Below the pieces are notes generated by a model. It searched no databases. It saw only the letters and a list, made by a program, of their open reading frames with translations, and was not told the origin of the DNA. A stretch of 64,000 nt of DNA. Origin: Lamellibrachia satsuma. Lineage: Eukaryota > Annelida > Polychaeta > Sabellida > Siboglinidae. The stretch lies in the NCBI GenBank assembly GCA_033239005.1, contig BSQZ01000030.1, forward strand, positions 644,001-708,000, read 5' to 3'. The first letter of the stretch is position 1. Each line of letters begins with the position of its first letter. Positions 1-38,376 of the stretch are shown here, one piece after another. The position numbers and the translations under genes were made by a program.

Positions 1-750
1 GTTTCTTGTAGTACAGGTGTTGAGATCATCCTAGCCAAATGACTCGTCTAACGTGCAGTGACGTAGAGGAGTGACATCTTGATCAATTGTCTAAGGACTG
101 GTTTGATAGGTAGCACTAGCTAGATAATGGATTACATACAAACTTCTTAAAGATATGCAGCATTTTAATCATCTGAATATTACACAGCATCACTGTGGTG
201 GGAATCTATACCATTGTCTGACTGCTCAGATAAACAAAAACGTTCTTGTCGCAGGACAAAGGTTTCGCCATCACTGGTTTGCTCTAACACTACACTGGGT
301 GCTTACACGGAATTCCTCCGGTACTTCAAGTGTGGGGGTCTTGATGCCCGCCATGGAGTGCAGGAGTACCATAAACAGGATGGCCAAGGTCACGGCAAAG
401 TCACTCACTATGCCACGGATCTGTAAATATCAAGATATGGCATGATCTCAGAAGATATGATCTCAGAAGTGTTTGTCTGTCTGACGTGTTAACATGAATA
501 AGAAAAATCACTGTTTCATCCATTTTTTATCTATCCCACTGCTGCAAAAATCTTCACCTTCACCACAATCAACTTAATGGCAGCACATAACCACTCAACT
601 CCATTTATGTGATTCTGGCATATAATGCATTTTTCCAAACGACTGTTTCATACATTGTGTGGGAAACACCAGTGTCTTTCAAAAGTGACCTAACATTAAT
701 CCACTTCCCTCTCTACTGAAAATAGTTTGTATTGGAAAATTGCGACGTAC
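1..750. other. Intron of the SLC4 gene (left edge), no further exon seen
   Basis: This stretch follows the donor of exon 13 on the minus strand. I find no segment matching the next expected family motifs (VSDFAVFLTI-like TM7) on the minus strand, so the next exon should lie left of the window. No repeat stands out. Confidence 0.55.
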
Positions 751-25718
<24,968 letters not shown>

Positions 25719-25997
25719 AGTGGGACACAAGGCTGTGATGGATACTGCTGGTTAGTGCTCTCTGTGATAAAAGTGCCGAGTTAATGCTGCACTTGATGCT
25801 GAATCATTGTGTGACTGTCCAACGAGCTGTGTAGACTAGCGACCACTGAAACACAGACACAAACTTTCTTGATACACTCAACTAACACTTGACTTGACAA
25901 CAAGCCATACACTTCAGTGCTGGCCAATGACATGTACTCAGGTCAACTGGCAGGGTGCCTGTATCACCTGGTTATGGCAGTTGATGCATAGTTAGCA

Positions 25998-26020
25998 CAC
26001 ACACACGCACACGCACACGC

Positions 26021-26055
<35 letters not shown>
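25998..26055. repeat. CA-rich microsatellite
   Basis: An (acacgc)n run passes into (ac)n. Confidence 0.97.
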
Positions 26056-26056
<1 letters not shown>

Positions 26057-26570
26057 ATCAAATACAGTTTAAGTGTTTGTATATTTATAAGTGGATTCAT
26101 TCGACTTACAGCGAGTGTCTGGAGACCTGCCTAAATAGTTGGCTCATTCGAGCAACTTGTACTGTTTTTACTGCCATGTGCCTTGAAAAGATTATAATTT
26201 TACCTCCACTCTGTTTATGTGGAAGAGTTCTATTCTGAGATGTCAAAATACAGTACTGCTAAAGTTTGTACTATCTCAGATATTAACACATTGAACCACT
26301 CTGTAGACCACACCAAGACTGATTTCAAAGAGATTGTAACACATTATTGCCGCATTCAATGTATAATATTTTCTCACAATGTTTCACAATTCATTCATAG
26401 ACCAGAACTACATGATTGGAGCTGCCTTGGCTTTCTTGCAGGAGTGAGCAGCAAATGTTACTATGTGGGTTGCTTAGATGAAAATTCACATACATTCCAC
26501 AAGGTTAGCTTGCATAATTGTAGACCATTCGTTGTAAAGTGAGTTGTACTCAACGATGCGATGCTACGTG

Positions 26571-26735
26571 ATTATTCAAGAGTTGTATCTAGTTGAGTTG
26601 TGTCCAGTAGAGTTGTGTCTAGTTGAGTTGTGTCCAGTAAAGTGGTCTAGTTGAGTTGTGTCTACTTGAGTTGTGTCTAGTTTAGATGTGTCTAATAGAG
26701 TTGTGTCTAGTAGAATTGTGTCTAAATGTTTTGTC
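26571..26735. repeat. 15-bp minisatellite gagttgtgtctagtt
   Basis: About eleven diverged copies. Confidence 0.88.
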
Positions 26736-27559
26736 TCTTCTCGTTTTAGAATAATTTTGCAAAAAATCTAACTTTTCTAGTATCTGGTACAACATGCTAG
26801 CTAGGCAAAACAGACAAAAGTGGTCCAGCTCTATATACAGTGACATAAGGCTAAGATCAGGTAAATTCTTTTGCTGATTTTAACAAAAGTATGCAATTTT
26901 TTATGAAACTGATTGCACATATTACTTAAACTATTCACACACTACAGATTTGAATATCAATGAACCTGATTTGTAGATGGCTAAATGAATTGATGATGGA
27001 GTTTTACACAACCTCCACTATTCCTGCATCATCAGCTGCCAGTACAGACCTCACCACCCAAGCAAGTTACAACCCCATCGTCCAAGTGCTCATAAGACGT
27101 CACGCAGATATCAGTTATGTGTCTGCCGCTAAACACCTTTTAAACTAGCTTCTATTCGATCTGATAACACAATAGCCATGCAGAATGATGACACGCGTCA
27201 AAGAGGCAGCCTGCCTGAAGCCATTCACTACAGCATTAGACATGGAATCTCCGAGGCACAGGCACCATTAAACAGGCAAGGATGATTTTGAATGGGCTGA
27301 CAAACTTGGTCAATAGATGAATTAGTGATGGCTACCGAATCAGGATAACCCTCTTATTTTGAAGATTCCTGCATAATTAACTAGATAACTTCAAAGATTT
27401 ATGTGCTGGCTAATCATTGTACAGTCTACTCGACTCAGTGATGTTATGACATCATTTAATGCATCAATATGCCGACTCAGCAACGGGCATGCAAACTACT
27501 TTATTTTCTAATACATAGTGGCAACTTTTGGAACCAAGATTTAGCACAATAGAATAACA

Positions 27560-28180
27560 GATCAGATTGAATACAGCTGTGGTGCCTGGTAAGTATCTAC
27601 ATAATTTATATATGATGCGTTAGCTATTTTTAGTGGCACCTACCCTAGTGCGTTATCCCATGTGCGTCACAGACTCAAGATCAGTGGAAATCTTGATAAG
27701 TAAAGATGGCCACCCAGCTTGGCCTTACACCACTGTAGCCTTGAGTGGCATCTCCAAGACCTGATTCACCTAACAGCATTTCTCTGGCAACTGTAGCCTT
27801 GAGTGGCATCCCAAGACCTGATTCACCTGACCAGCACTTTCCTGCCAACTGTAGCCTTGAGTGGCATTCCCAAGACCTGATTCACTTAGCAGCACTTCTC
27901 TGGCAACTTTAGCCTTGAGTGGCATCCCCAAGACCTGATTCAGCTAACAGCACGTCTCTGGCAACTGTAGCCTTGAGTGGCATCCCCAAGACCTGATTCA
28001 GCTAACATCACTTCTCTGGCAACTGGGTGGCCATCTTTACTTATCAAAATTTCCACTGATCTTGAGTCTGTGACGCACATGGGATAACGCACTAGGGTAG
28101 GTGCCACTAAAAATAGCTAACGCATCATATATAAATTATGTAAATACTTGCCAGGCACCACAACTGTATTCAATCTGATC
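27560..28180. mobile_element. Foldback element: 158-bp terminal inverted repeats around a 58-bp tandem core
   Basis: 27560-27717 (gatcagattgaatacag... to ...gatggccacccag) is repeated in inverted orientation at 28023-28180, with only a few mismatches. Between them lie five copies of a 58-bp unit (ctgtagccttgagtggcatc, cccaagacctgattcacc, ...). There is no coding capacity. I did not find a convincing target-site duplication. Long inverted repeats enclosing tandem repeats are the hallmark of foldback-type elements. Confidence 0.9.
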
Positions 28181-30311
28181 ATTAGTTCAGAATGAAGATA
28201 CGATTTATTTGACAGATCTGCACCAAAAATAATGTGTTACAAATTATGAATGGGCAAAGTAAAAACGCTTAGTCCAGTTGTAACAAAAGGTTTAAATACT
28301 GCACTGTTAAAAAGATGTCTGTTCGGCACTTTGATCTCATTATGAAGCAGTGTTTATTAAGATGAAATTAAACAACCTGTTTCCAGCCAAACATTATCAT
28401 TACAAAATTATTAACATAATTGGCTTTAAAAACAACAGAAACAAGCATATTTCTGCTCAATTATATACTGTAGTATAAACGCATGATTTTATGTGACTAT
28501 GATGGCATAATAAAAATCATGCAATAAACTTGACATGGTAATAACTATTGTGAATTAAAGCCTTTACATTTTGTTCTTAATAACTTGTTATATAAATGCA
28601 CAAACAGATGTTGATGTCTGTATCATTGAGTATTGATAGGCATGAGGAAAAGTACCCGCTGTGTACTGCTAAACAACAGATATAATCCAGCTTCATGGTT
28701 TGCAAATTTATGATTGGTAATTCAGTTGTAACGAACGTAACATCTAAGTTTGGAATTAGTTTGACTAACCTTAAATATTACTGTAATATTCTCTGATTAA
28801 TTGGTTAACCACATCTATGGTATATTTACATAGCTGTATGTCTACTTGCTAGGAAACAGGATGTTCAGAAAAACCTATGTTATACAATGCAGACCAGCCT
28901 TTTCTACTTCTGTGTGTCTGTCAAATAACCTGTGGCATTTAGCAAACGCCCAGCTGAGGTTCAACGAAAGACAGGCCTTCATTTGCCATTCTATTGATCC
29001 TAGAGGAACCACTTTTTGTCCCAGACAAAAACCTGTCTTCATTTCTTAGAACTGTAAGACTGCCAAAACATCACAGATACATGCATGAAAAATCTTTGCT
29101 AACTTCTTGCAATCAACAGATGATGTGTGTAGTAGTGTTCTATCGGTTAATATTTTGCTTTGTGATTTAATACTACTCCTTTGTAATATCCCAATCATAA
29201 AATGAACGGGTCTTCTACATAAAATTGCACTTTTCAAGTTTAAATATAGTTGTTTCTGACATATTCTAGATTTCTACAAGATAAGTCAAAATTAATAAAT
29301 AAGATTACTGTATAGTTCCCAACAGAGGTGTGTTACCTAACTGAGTTATGCACCCTTTTTTCAGAAGTGAATCCACATGGACAAAAAATTTTTTTAGGAG
29401 AATGCATGCTAAACGAAAAGAATGACAATACTGTACTGTGCTGTGCTGCTGCTAGCAAACCTTGCAAACGTTTTGGAAATAAATCAGTGTGTATGTAGTG
29501 TGTGCGTGCATGCGTGCTTACATGGTGTGCATGTGTGTGCGTGGTGTGTGCTTTTAGACAGAAGGTGGCACCACATGGCTATCGTTGTTATTTATTTATT
29601 TAATTGCTTACTTGTCATTGGCAAAGCATGCAAGTTTAAATTTTCAGCGCCAATTCAGTGCCGACGTAGGACATCCTGCAATTTTCAATTATGATTCTTT
29701 CTGGTGTGATTATCTATTTAGCACCGCTCAAAGATTCGCGTGGTAGCTGATCAACTTTTGTTAGGAATATAAAATGCGAAGAAACTCGCTGTCTCGTGCG
29801 TTCTTTTTCTTCAAGTTCTTATCATGTGTCAATCGAGTATCAATCGGTTTCATAGATGCGCTGAATCTGTGTATTTGCTAAGTAGAGTTGCACATGCACG
29901 CAGTTTGTGCATCTGCCCACCCTTGACAGCTTGCGAGCTCATAAACAACTAACAGACGTGCACCACGTCTATTGGGAACTATACAGTAGATTGAAACAAG
30001 ACTTTCAATATCAGTACCTACTATCTACCTATAAATCAACTTCTGCAATCTAACATCTAGAACAAAATATGTGTCTTTCATCATGTATAAAGACATTGAT
30101 AAAGCATGTGGGTGGGTGGGCATGTGTGTGGACGAGTGTGTGGGGTGTGTGGGCAGGCGGGTGTATGGGCGGGTGCCAGATTTATGAGAAACCATGGATT
30201 GTTACAAGTGAATCTTAAAATCTTGCCAAGAGTAGGATGTTTACCCCAACATTAGGATATATTCATGCACTAAGTTGTAAATGGTAGCAGGTACATAACT
30301 ATATAAAGTAA
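28181..30311. other. Unannotated stretch of the large 5' intron
   Basis: AT-rich. It contains a gtgtgc-rich patch at about 29490-29560 and a G-rich patch (gtgggtgggtgggcatgtg... gggcgggtg) at 30106-30175. No exon recognised. Confidence 0.6.
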
Positions 30312-30645
30312 AAATAAAGGTACGTTCTTATATAGCGCGGTATCCAGTCCATAGGACTGCTCAAAGCGCTTTACACTTCACCCCCTGGCAGATCTGTTCA
30401 TTCCAAGGCCATCTCAACTTCTCTGGGAAGCATTCAGCCATGCTGCAATTGCGCGAAGACTATTCGTTCACATTTCCACCACTGTCTGTATTGCCAGGTA
30501 CTCATTTATACAGCTGAGTGAACTGTGGCAACGTGGGGTGATCAAACTTGCCAAAGGCTCGAAGCGACCGCAGTGGGATTTGAAACCGGGTTCTCTCGAT
30601 TGAGAGTCTGGGCTTCTAACCGGTATGCCATTGCGGCCCACTGTG
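30312..30645 (-). mobile_element. tRNA-derived SINE, family 1, copy A (full-length)
   Basis: Read on the minus strand it starts with a tRNA-like head: gccgcaatggcataccggtt (A-box-like), gactctcaatcgagagaacc and ggtttcaaatccc (B-box-like). The body carries tgtataaatgagtacctggc, gcagcatggctgaatgc and gatctgccagggggtg. It ends agcgctttgagcagtcc ... gcgctatataagaacgtacc tttattttta. Copies B, C and D in this window share these blocks. Confidence 0.85.
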
Positions 30646-33201
30646 CATCTACTGGTAGCTAGTGTATACGTAGATACAAATTTTCCATATGATGCCATGT
30701 AATCATAGCAGTTTTTGACATGCTTGTGTTGCCATCTATCTGAGTGACCCACACTCCTCCCATTAATTAATTACCAGCTAGTTAACGAACACTGCCAAGC
30801 ATCTGTTGTCAGTCTGGAAAAAAAATCAATGGACACAGCAATAGGGTTGTTTGCCTTTTTTATTTGATGCCATTAAATTAATATGAATAAATTTATGGTC
30901 AACCTACTCAATCAGGACAAATCGTGTTTCATCCTCCACCAATACAGGGGAAATGGAATTCTGCAAGTCACTGTGATGTTTCTTTAACAGAACACCGACA
31001 TGGAAGCTGACCAGATGAGTATGGGGACGCTCATCCAAGGTTGAATTCATCTGACATGGTTGTTATTGGGACATGAGATTTGAGGTAGCTGTTATTGATG
31101 GCATTGTGTGTTGTCAGATCATAATCGTCCTGAGAGAGGCTCCTTCACAGAAACACCACAAAGCCATCAACCGCATGCTTCAGTCTCGGATGTGGCCTGT
31201 CCGTCTGACATTTCCATAAACCTACCTCAGGTGATGGTATGTCTTTTATAAAAGAAACTGGTTTCTTTTGGGGAGGGCGGGGTCAACCACAATCTAGTAG
31301 CCAGTCGATGCAGTGTCTTTGTGGTAAATGCTGTCACGCCTACATCCGCATTACTCTGTACAGGTTCGCAGAGACCTGTTACAAAATCACCGTGCCACCA
31401 AAACTACCTGTGCTTAGACCCCCCATACTTTGACCCATGTAGGGGGTATTCCAGCCATCAGATTAGACTCAACAACACCGACTGGTGATGTCACGTGGGG
31501 GTACGATATAAATATGTGGCTTACATAATACCACTTGTTGACACCAAGGAAATAATATTATCATTCCTGACAGCTGGCAGAGGGAGACTTTGGCAGCTTC
31601 CTGTGTCCTACTAGAAGGATCCTGAAAGATCTCTGGAATGCCAATGACAAGACCAGAATGGCTGACGTCAAGTAGTGTAAGAGACTCAACAACTACCCCA
31701 GTCGAGTGCACTTCATGTTACGTGCTGGGCCTCTTCTTCCAAGGTCAACCCTGTCACCTTGCTAGACAGCGACAGTCACTCCTACATGGGTTCAAAAATA
31801 GCAGCATCTCTAGAAGTGACGTTGGATGGTCAGTCTGGCTGCAGGACAGTCTGGCTCTCACAGCATGGACGTCAACCAGTCGATCAAATTGCATCAACCT
31901 TCTTCAGTGATGCACATGTTGGCCAGGATATTTTTAGCTAGCATTTTCTTGTCCAGGATATAATTTGTGACATAAAATGTTTGGCATAATGCATGGGTGC
32001 TGGGTTTGGGTTATCTGTTGTGCATGGGTATACACATTGTAAGGATTGACAATTGAACAGAGATACGATCAATATTTTGACATTAGATGTGCACGATGCA
32101 ACATGGGTAGAGAGAGCTCTTCCATAGGAGACAATGATACAATATTTCCTTGCAACTGTTATAAACTTGGTACCTTGTTAGTCTCAGGAAGTGAAGAAAG
32201 AATAAGAAGTTAAGGGCTGCTCAACATATGACTGGGTGACTGATATAGAACTGAAAGGGTGGGATGTTTTACTAGAACTGTTCAAAGTGCTCATGGGAAA
32301 TCCTTTAAAGCAAGTTTTATTTGTATGTGCATTCTGCATTTTTAAAATAAGGAATTCCACAGTTGTTCTAAATAAAATATCCACATTGAAATCCAACACT
32401 TGTTTCATAAACTTTAAAGTTGTACAAACAGTTTTAAAAATGAAAATACACAATTCCAGCATTTCTTGCCGAAATCTCGTCTTATTGTTTACTTATGCAC
32501 CTATCAACTCCACTGTGACCTTAAATTCACCCAAACAACAGAAGTTAGTATTGGTGGACTTCTGACCTCCCAGTTCCCCAAATTCACAGTAAATACGACA
32601 ATGTCATTAAAAATACAAAAACAGTCAAAAATAAAATTATTATGGACTTTTCATAATATTTTATTATATTGTAAAACGATCTACATATCCTTGCAACATG
32701 TGATTTAATCAAGATATATAAAACTTTATTCCCAAATGCAAAACGTTAGTTCATAAATAAAATTCTGGTGAAAACCACAGTATGTAAACCATTTGGGGGA
32801 GGATCCAGAGTAGACATGATGCACTTTTCCTTTCCTTGGTTGACAAGGTGACACACAAGTGACTTGCATGTGAGTCAACAGGTCACACCTAACTGTACCG
32901 GAAACTACTTGTCATACCCTAATCATCAAACTAGGCGTAACTAAGAGGTAAAGTTACAAAACACTTGTCAACAGTTTGGATTGCAGCCATGCTCATAAAC
33001 TCTGCATTTCCTGTGTTCCAAACAGATACGTCTGATTCTTTATTATCTTTTTTAAACAACGATATTTTTACACCGAATAAGCCTTAATGAACTTAATGTT
33101 TTGGATGCTGTGTTGCTATCTTAATCATAGCGTTGCTGGACCACCAGATGGCTGTGTGGTCTGCCGCAAACATCCATATGTGCCGGAGTGCATAAGTCCC
33201 A
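30646..33201. other. Unannotated stretch of the large 5' intron
   Basis: Mostly AT-rich; 30950-31950 is less so but I recognise no exon or element in it. Confidence 0.55.
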
Positions 33202-33480
33202 TCAGTTTGAACACTTTTCCAATCTAGCTATGGCCTTGACTTTCCTGATCTCTCCCTGTTTAACACCCCCGTCCCTCCCAATCAATGACATCACGGTCTT
33301 AGTTACACCCTTCATCCATTGATTCATTTCTACTGATGATCCTTTTCTTTCTATTCCTTCTAGAATCTTCTCCAAATCAATTCTCTCAATCATATTAACT
33401 GTTCTCCCTGTCTCAACAATGTAAATGTCCTGATCTGTTCTACTCACTACCTGGTAGGCACGTTCCCTTTTGTCTTTCAT
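33202..33480 (-). CDS. Unidentified minus-strand open frame, possibly a transposon fragment
   Basis: Ninety-three codons starting MKDKRERAYQVVSRTDQDIY, followed by IVETGRTVNMIERIDLEK and a Lys/Glu-rich end. The composition (charged, heptad-like, balanced) is more protein-like than other frames in this region, and the YQVV...DIYIVETG pattern recalls the end of some retroelement polyproteins. I cannot name the family. It is flanked by non-coding sequence, has no recognisable splice partners and may be a fossil. Confidence 0.3.
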   Translation of the reverse strand: MKDKRERAYQVVSRTDQDIYIVETGRTVNMIERIDLEKILEGIERKGSSVEMNQWMKGVTKTVMSLIGRDGGVKQGEIRKVKAIARLEKCSN

Positions 33481-34141
33481 TTAACCTTGTCTTCGGTGTC
33501 ATAATAATGATAAACCAGCTTATTTCATACACCTGTCATTTCAATGTTGTTACACAGGTGACATTCCTTATGGTTTTGTTGCTTTGAATAAGGTTTTTTA
33601 AGTACTAAGGGATACAGCTTATTCCTGACAAATAACGTGACTGTTCATCCATAAAATTACCTCTACATCTTAAATTTTCTCAAAAAGTGCCAATTTGAAT
33701 CATAGCAACTGACACTGTAGAAAACAAGTATGAGATGGGTAACACCAAGAGAAAGTGTTAGCCTGTGGTAACGAGTCAATAGGAGAGACAGAGTCAGCCA
33801 AGTGGTCAGAGGGATATGCACTTGTAGCAATTTAAAAACCACTTTAAAAAAATCATAGAACGTTTCACAACATTACCACGTATCAGGTTGCACTGGGTGG
33901 AGTATGGTTCACTTGCTGCTTACATGCCACAAGTGTCTGTCACAGTCATAAGAGGCAGCGATCAGGAAATAGTGTGGTCCCAAGTGAGTATTCCCAGGCA
34001 GCTCAAGATTGGATCAACACCTTGTGGGAGAAGGTTGTTGGTAATTCAGGGAAATTATCGTTCACATCCAGCCACAGAGGGATGCACAACTGAGCTGTAG
34101 TAGCAAGTCAGTCTCGTGCAAAGTGGGGAGCTGTGCCAATC

Positions 34142-34770
34142 GCTTCCATTTACCACATCAGTGTAGTGCTTCCATTTACCACATCAGTGTAGTGCTTCCA
34201 TTTATCACAGCAGTGTAGTGCTTCCATTTACCACAGCAGTGTAGTGCTTCCATTTACCACATCAGTGTAGTGCTTCCATTTACCACATCAGTGTAGTGCT
34301 TCCATTTACCACATCAGTATAGTGCTTCCATTTACCACAGCAGTGTAGTGCTTCCATTTACCACATCAGTGTAGTGCTTCCATTTACCACATCAGTGTAG
34401 TGCTTCCATTTACCACATCAGTATAGTGCTTCCATTTACCACAGCAGTGTAGTGCTTCCATTTACCACATCAGTGTAGTGCTTCCATTTATCACATCAGT
34501 GTAGTGCTTCCATTTACCACATCAGTGTAGTGCTTCCATTTACCACAGCAGTGTAGTGCTTCCATTTACCACATCAGTGTAGTGCTTCCATTTATCACAG
34601 CAGTGTAGTGCTTCCATTTATCACATCAGTGTAGTGCTTCCATTTACCACAGCAGTGTAGTGCTTCCATTTACCACAGCAGTGTAGTGCTTCCATTTACC
34701 ACAGCAGTGTAGTGCTTCCATTTACCACATCAGTGTAGTGCTTCCATTTACCACAGCAATGTAACGCTTT
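34142..34770. repeat. 26-bp minisatellite, about 24 copies
   Basis: The unit is gcttccatttaccacatcag tgtagt, with acatca/acagca and tacc/tatc variants interspersed. It passes through a hybrid zone at 34770-34840 into the next array. Confidence 0.97.
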
Positions 34771-34840
34771 GTGGATCTAGCATCCTTTTACAACAGCAGT
34801 GTAGTGCTTTGTGGTTCTTGCTTCCATTTACCACAGCAGA

Positions 34841-36028
34841 GTGGTGCACTGTGGAACTATCCTCTCTTGACCACAGCTACATGGTACACCATGGAACTAA
34901 CCTCCCTCAACTATAGCTACATGGTACACTGTGGAACTATCCTCTCTCAACCACAGCTATGTGGTACACTATGGAATTAACCTCTCCTGACCACAGCTAT
35001 GTGGTACACCATGGAACTATCCTCTCTTGACCACAGCTACGTGGTACACCATGGAACTATCCTCTCATGACCACAGCTATGTGGTACATCATGGAACTAT
35101 CCTCTCATGACCACAGCTATGTGGTACACCATGGAACTATCCTCTCATGACCGCAGCTATGTTGTACATCATGGAACTATCCTCTCATGACCACAGCTAT
35201 GTGGTACACCATGGAACTATCCTCTAATGACCGCAGCTATGTGGTACACCATGGAACTATCCTCTCTTGACCGCAGCTACGTGGTACACCATGGAACTAT
35301 TCTCTAATGACCGCAGCTATGTGGTACACCATGGAACTATCCTCTCTTGACCCCAGCTACATGGTACACGATGGAACTATCCTCTCTTGACCACAGCTAC
35401 GTGGTACACCATGGAACTATCCTCTCTTGACCCCAGCTATGTGGTACACCATGGAACTATCCTCTCTTGACCACAGCTATGTGGTACACCATGGAACTAT
35501 CCTCTCTTGACCCCAGCTATGTGGTACACCATGGAACTATCCTCTCTTGACCACAGCTATGTGGTACACCATGGAACTATCCTCTCTTGACCACAGCTAT
35601 GTGGTACACTATGGAACTATCCTCTCTTGACCACAGCTATGTGGTACACCATGGAACTATCCTCTCATGACCCCAGCTACGTGGTACACCATGGAACTAT
35701 CCTCTCTTGACCCCAGCTATGTGGTACACCATGGAACTATCCTCTCTTGACCACAGCTATGTGGTGGACCATGGAACTATCCTCTCTTGACCACAGTTAT
35801 GTGGTACACCATGGAACTATCCTCTCATGACCACAGCTATGTGGTACACCATGGAACTATCCTCTCATGACCACAGTTATGTGGTACACCATGGAACTAT
35901 CCTCTCATGACCACAGCTATGTGGTACACCATGGAACTATCCTCTCATGACCCCAGCTACATGGTACACCATGGAACTATCCTCTCTTGACCACAGCTAT
36001 GTGGTACACCATGGAACTATCCTCTCTC
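34841..36028. repeat. 40-bp minisatellite, about 30 copies
   Basis: The unit is gtggtacaccatggaactat cctctcttgaccacagctat. Variable sites: ttga/atga, ccaca/cccca/ccgca and tat/tac. Each copy has CCATGG. Confidence 0.97.
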
Positions 36029-37910
36029 AGGTGGCCTCATCATCATGTGTTTATTTACTGCATACAGCAGAGCCTGAATGTGAGGAAGCTATACATGGAG
36101 GTGTCCTTTATATGCTACATATAATTTGATATGGTAACAAACAGCCATCACAAATGACCATAGATCACATGTTGACAAGTGTGACGGGCAACAACTAATG
36201 CTGCATGATAAATCACTATTGCAATATTAATTTCTTTTAGTCAGTTTTTCCATCAACAGTTGTTTATGATCCAGAATGTGTATGATCTGAAGATTAAAGC
36301 TAATCAGAAGTTGGTTGTGTCCAGAGTGAGCTAATCAGCAGCTAACAGCCTGACCCCTGAAATTGTTTACATGCCCACAAACCTCACTGCCTTACTGACT
36401 GATCTAGCCTCAATGACCACTGCACTGACCATGTAGTGCAGAGCAACATGGCTGTATAGAAAGTAGACCAGTTTACACAACATGCTACTAATACTGCTGC
36501 TTAGCGAACCACGACCACAGGGCAATAAACGCTCATCAATAATGGCATTAATTATGTTTAGAACTTCCAACTCTGACCTACACTGCTTGTTTATTGAATG
36601 GTGCACTAAACTGTGGTGTTGTAGTTTATGTGTCTTTATTGATTAATTAAAGTGGAACATTTATTGTATAATAAAAAATCATCCCTTAAGAGAAGAGTAT
36701 GTAATTTTCTACCATGGTTGTCTCAGTAAACATTTCTATTTAACGTGGAAAATACAGGAAATACACTATTTCACAACTGTGCATGCATGCGTGTGTATGT
36801 GCGTTTATGAAACGTTTGACATGTGTGATGCAAGTTTCAGTGCACTGGTCCATGGTGCAGTGTTCATGTGTCAGACAGACAGACATTATGCTAAATAGTG
36901 TGTCACAGTGTTCAACTTCTACCAGTCAATGGCCTTCATTCTACGGAAATAGTGACAGCAAAGAACTCACTCTGACACTCACTTCTTTCTCCTGCAAGAA
37001 AACCTGGACAGCTTCGATTGTCTAGTTATGATCTACTTTTTATTCCCCGTGTTGAAACACACATTGGAACTAGAAGAACTATATTTCTAACCTTGTTTAA
37101 CCTCCAAAGTTCCTCAGTGTATTCATCCGCCTGTTGACAACTTTAAAATTGCATATAATATACAAATTTCAGACTATCTAATCTTTTTATTTTGATGCGC
37201 TTCTCAGCTCGAGTTCCCAAGAATCTTAGCCCAATAGAAATCTTTGCATCATTGCATATTGTAATAATATTTTGTGGTATTTACTATCATTTACCACTGC
37301 CTCATGAAACATCTGGGACATTTATAAAATTACAATACAAAGTGGGGCATGCATATTTTATGTAATGGGCCTGGAACAGCCCAGAACAAGATTTAACAGA
37401 GAATAGTATGCTCGATATAAATATGTCAATGTTATTGACATTTGTAGATAGATAATGGCATAATGCAACTTGTCACAAAATGGGAAATACATGTAGATTA
37501 AGATATGATTTGAACTAATGGAATGGTGATACTAGTAAGTGTTTGTTTTATAGACAGAACAGCCAAAACATAGCTGCCGGTCATCAATCATTCATCGTTC
37601 CTTGTCATTCATTGAGCCCAAAACGTACCTTTATATTTATATGTAATTGTTTCCAACTAGCTTACACCCGTCCATGTAGCAAAAGGGGTGAAACCACATT
37701 TTATTTTAAAATAGGCTGCCATTATAATGTTTCTAAGGATTCCTGCAAAATTTGTCCTACGATTTCATTTTCTTCAACATTTCACAGCACATTGATGCCC
37801 CATTAACACACATGCTGTGTGTAATTCCACAAAATCACACAACTTTCAAAAAAACACACCCAAAGCAGATACCGCTCAATTTCAACCCAGTCCGGTGAAT
37901 GATTGAGAAA
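36029..37910. other. Unannotated stretch of the large 5' intron
   Basis: AT-rich; no coding similarity or repeat recognised. Confidence 0.6.
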
Positions 37911-38111
37911 TGTTGGTACGTTGCCACTGAATGAAAGATCTAATGTTGGTTTGTTGCCACTGAATGAAAGATCTAATGTTGGTTTGTTGCCACTGAATGA
38001 AAGATCTAATGTTGGTTTGTTGCCACTGAATGAAAGATCTAATGTTGGTTTGTTGCCACTGAATGAAAGATCTAATGTTGGTTTGTTGCCACTGAATGAA
38101 AGATCTAATGA
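37911..38111. repeat. 33-bp minisatellite, six copies
   Basis: The unit is aatgttggtttgttgccact gaatgaaagatct, nearly perfect. As 33 is divisible by three, one plus frame encodes repeats of NVGLLPLNERS, probably by chance. Confidence 0.96.
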
Positions 38112-38376
38112 AGTAGTAAAGAAAACATTAACTTTACCAACGTATCCGATGTGAAATTACTTGAAAAAATTCACTCACTAAGCAACCATGAAGGTAGTTA
38201 TTTAGAATTATTTTCTACCTGTCGAACAAAGACGGACACAGTGGGTGACTTGAGTGTTGAACCACTCTTTGGTTTGTGTCTCCTTTGGTTTTTGTTGGCT
38301 ACAGATCACATTTACGATCCATCTGCCATTAGCCGCTATTAGCCACATAAAGAGTCCGTAGAATAGTGACGAATGC

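Noticed and set aside
30571..30640. Functional tRNA gene
   Set aside because: The A- and B-box-like segments are there but no cloverleaf with proper acceptor stem forms, and the same head occurs in several SINE copies.
37903..38154. 11-residue repeat protein (NVGLLPLNERS repeats)
   Set aside because: The 33-bp array keeps one frame open by arithmetic; the flanks are non-coding and the other 33-bp array (43187) behaves the same way.
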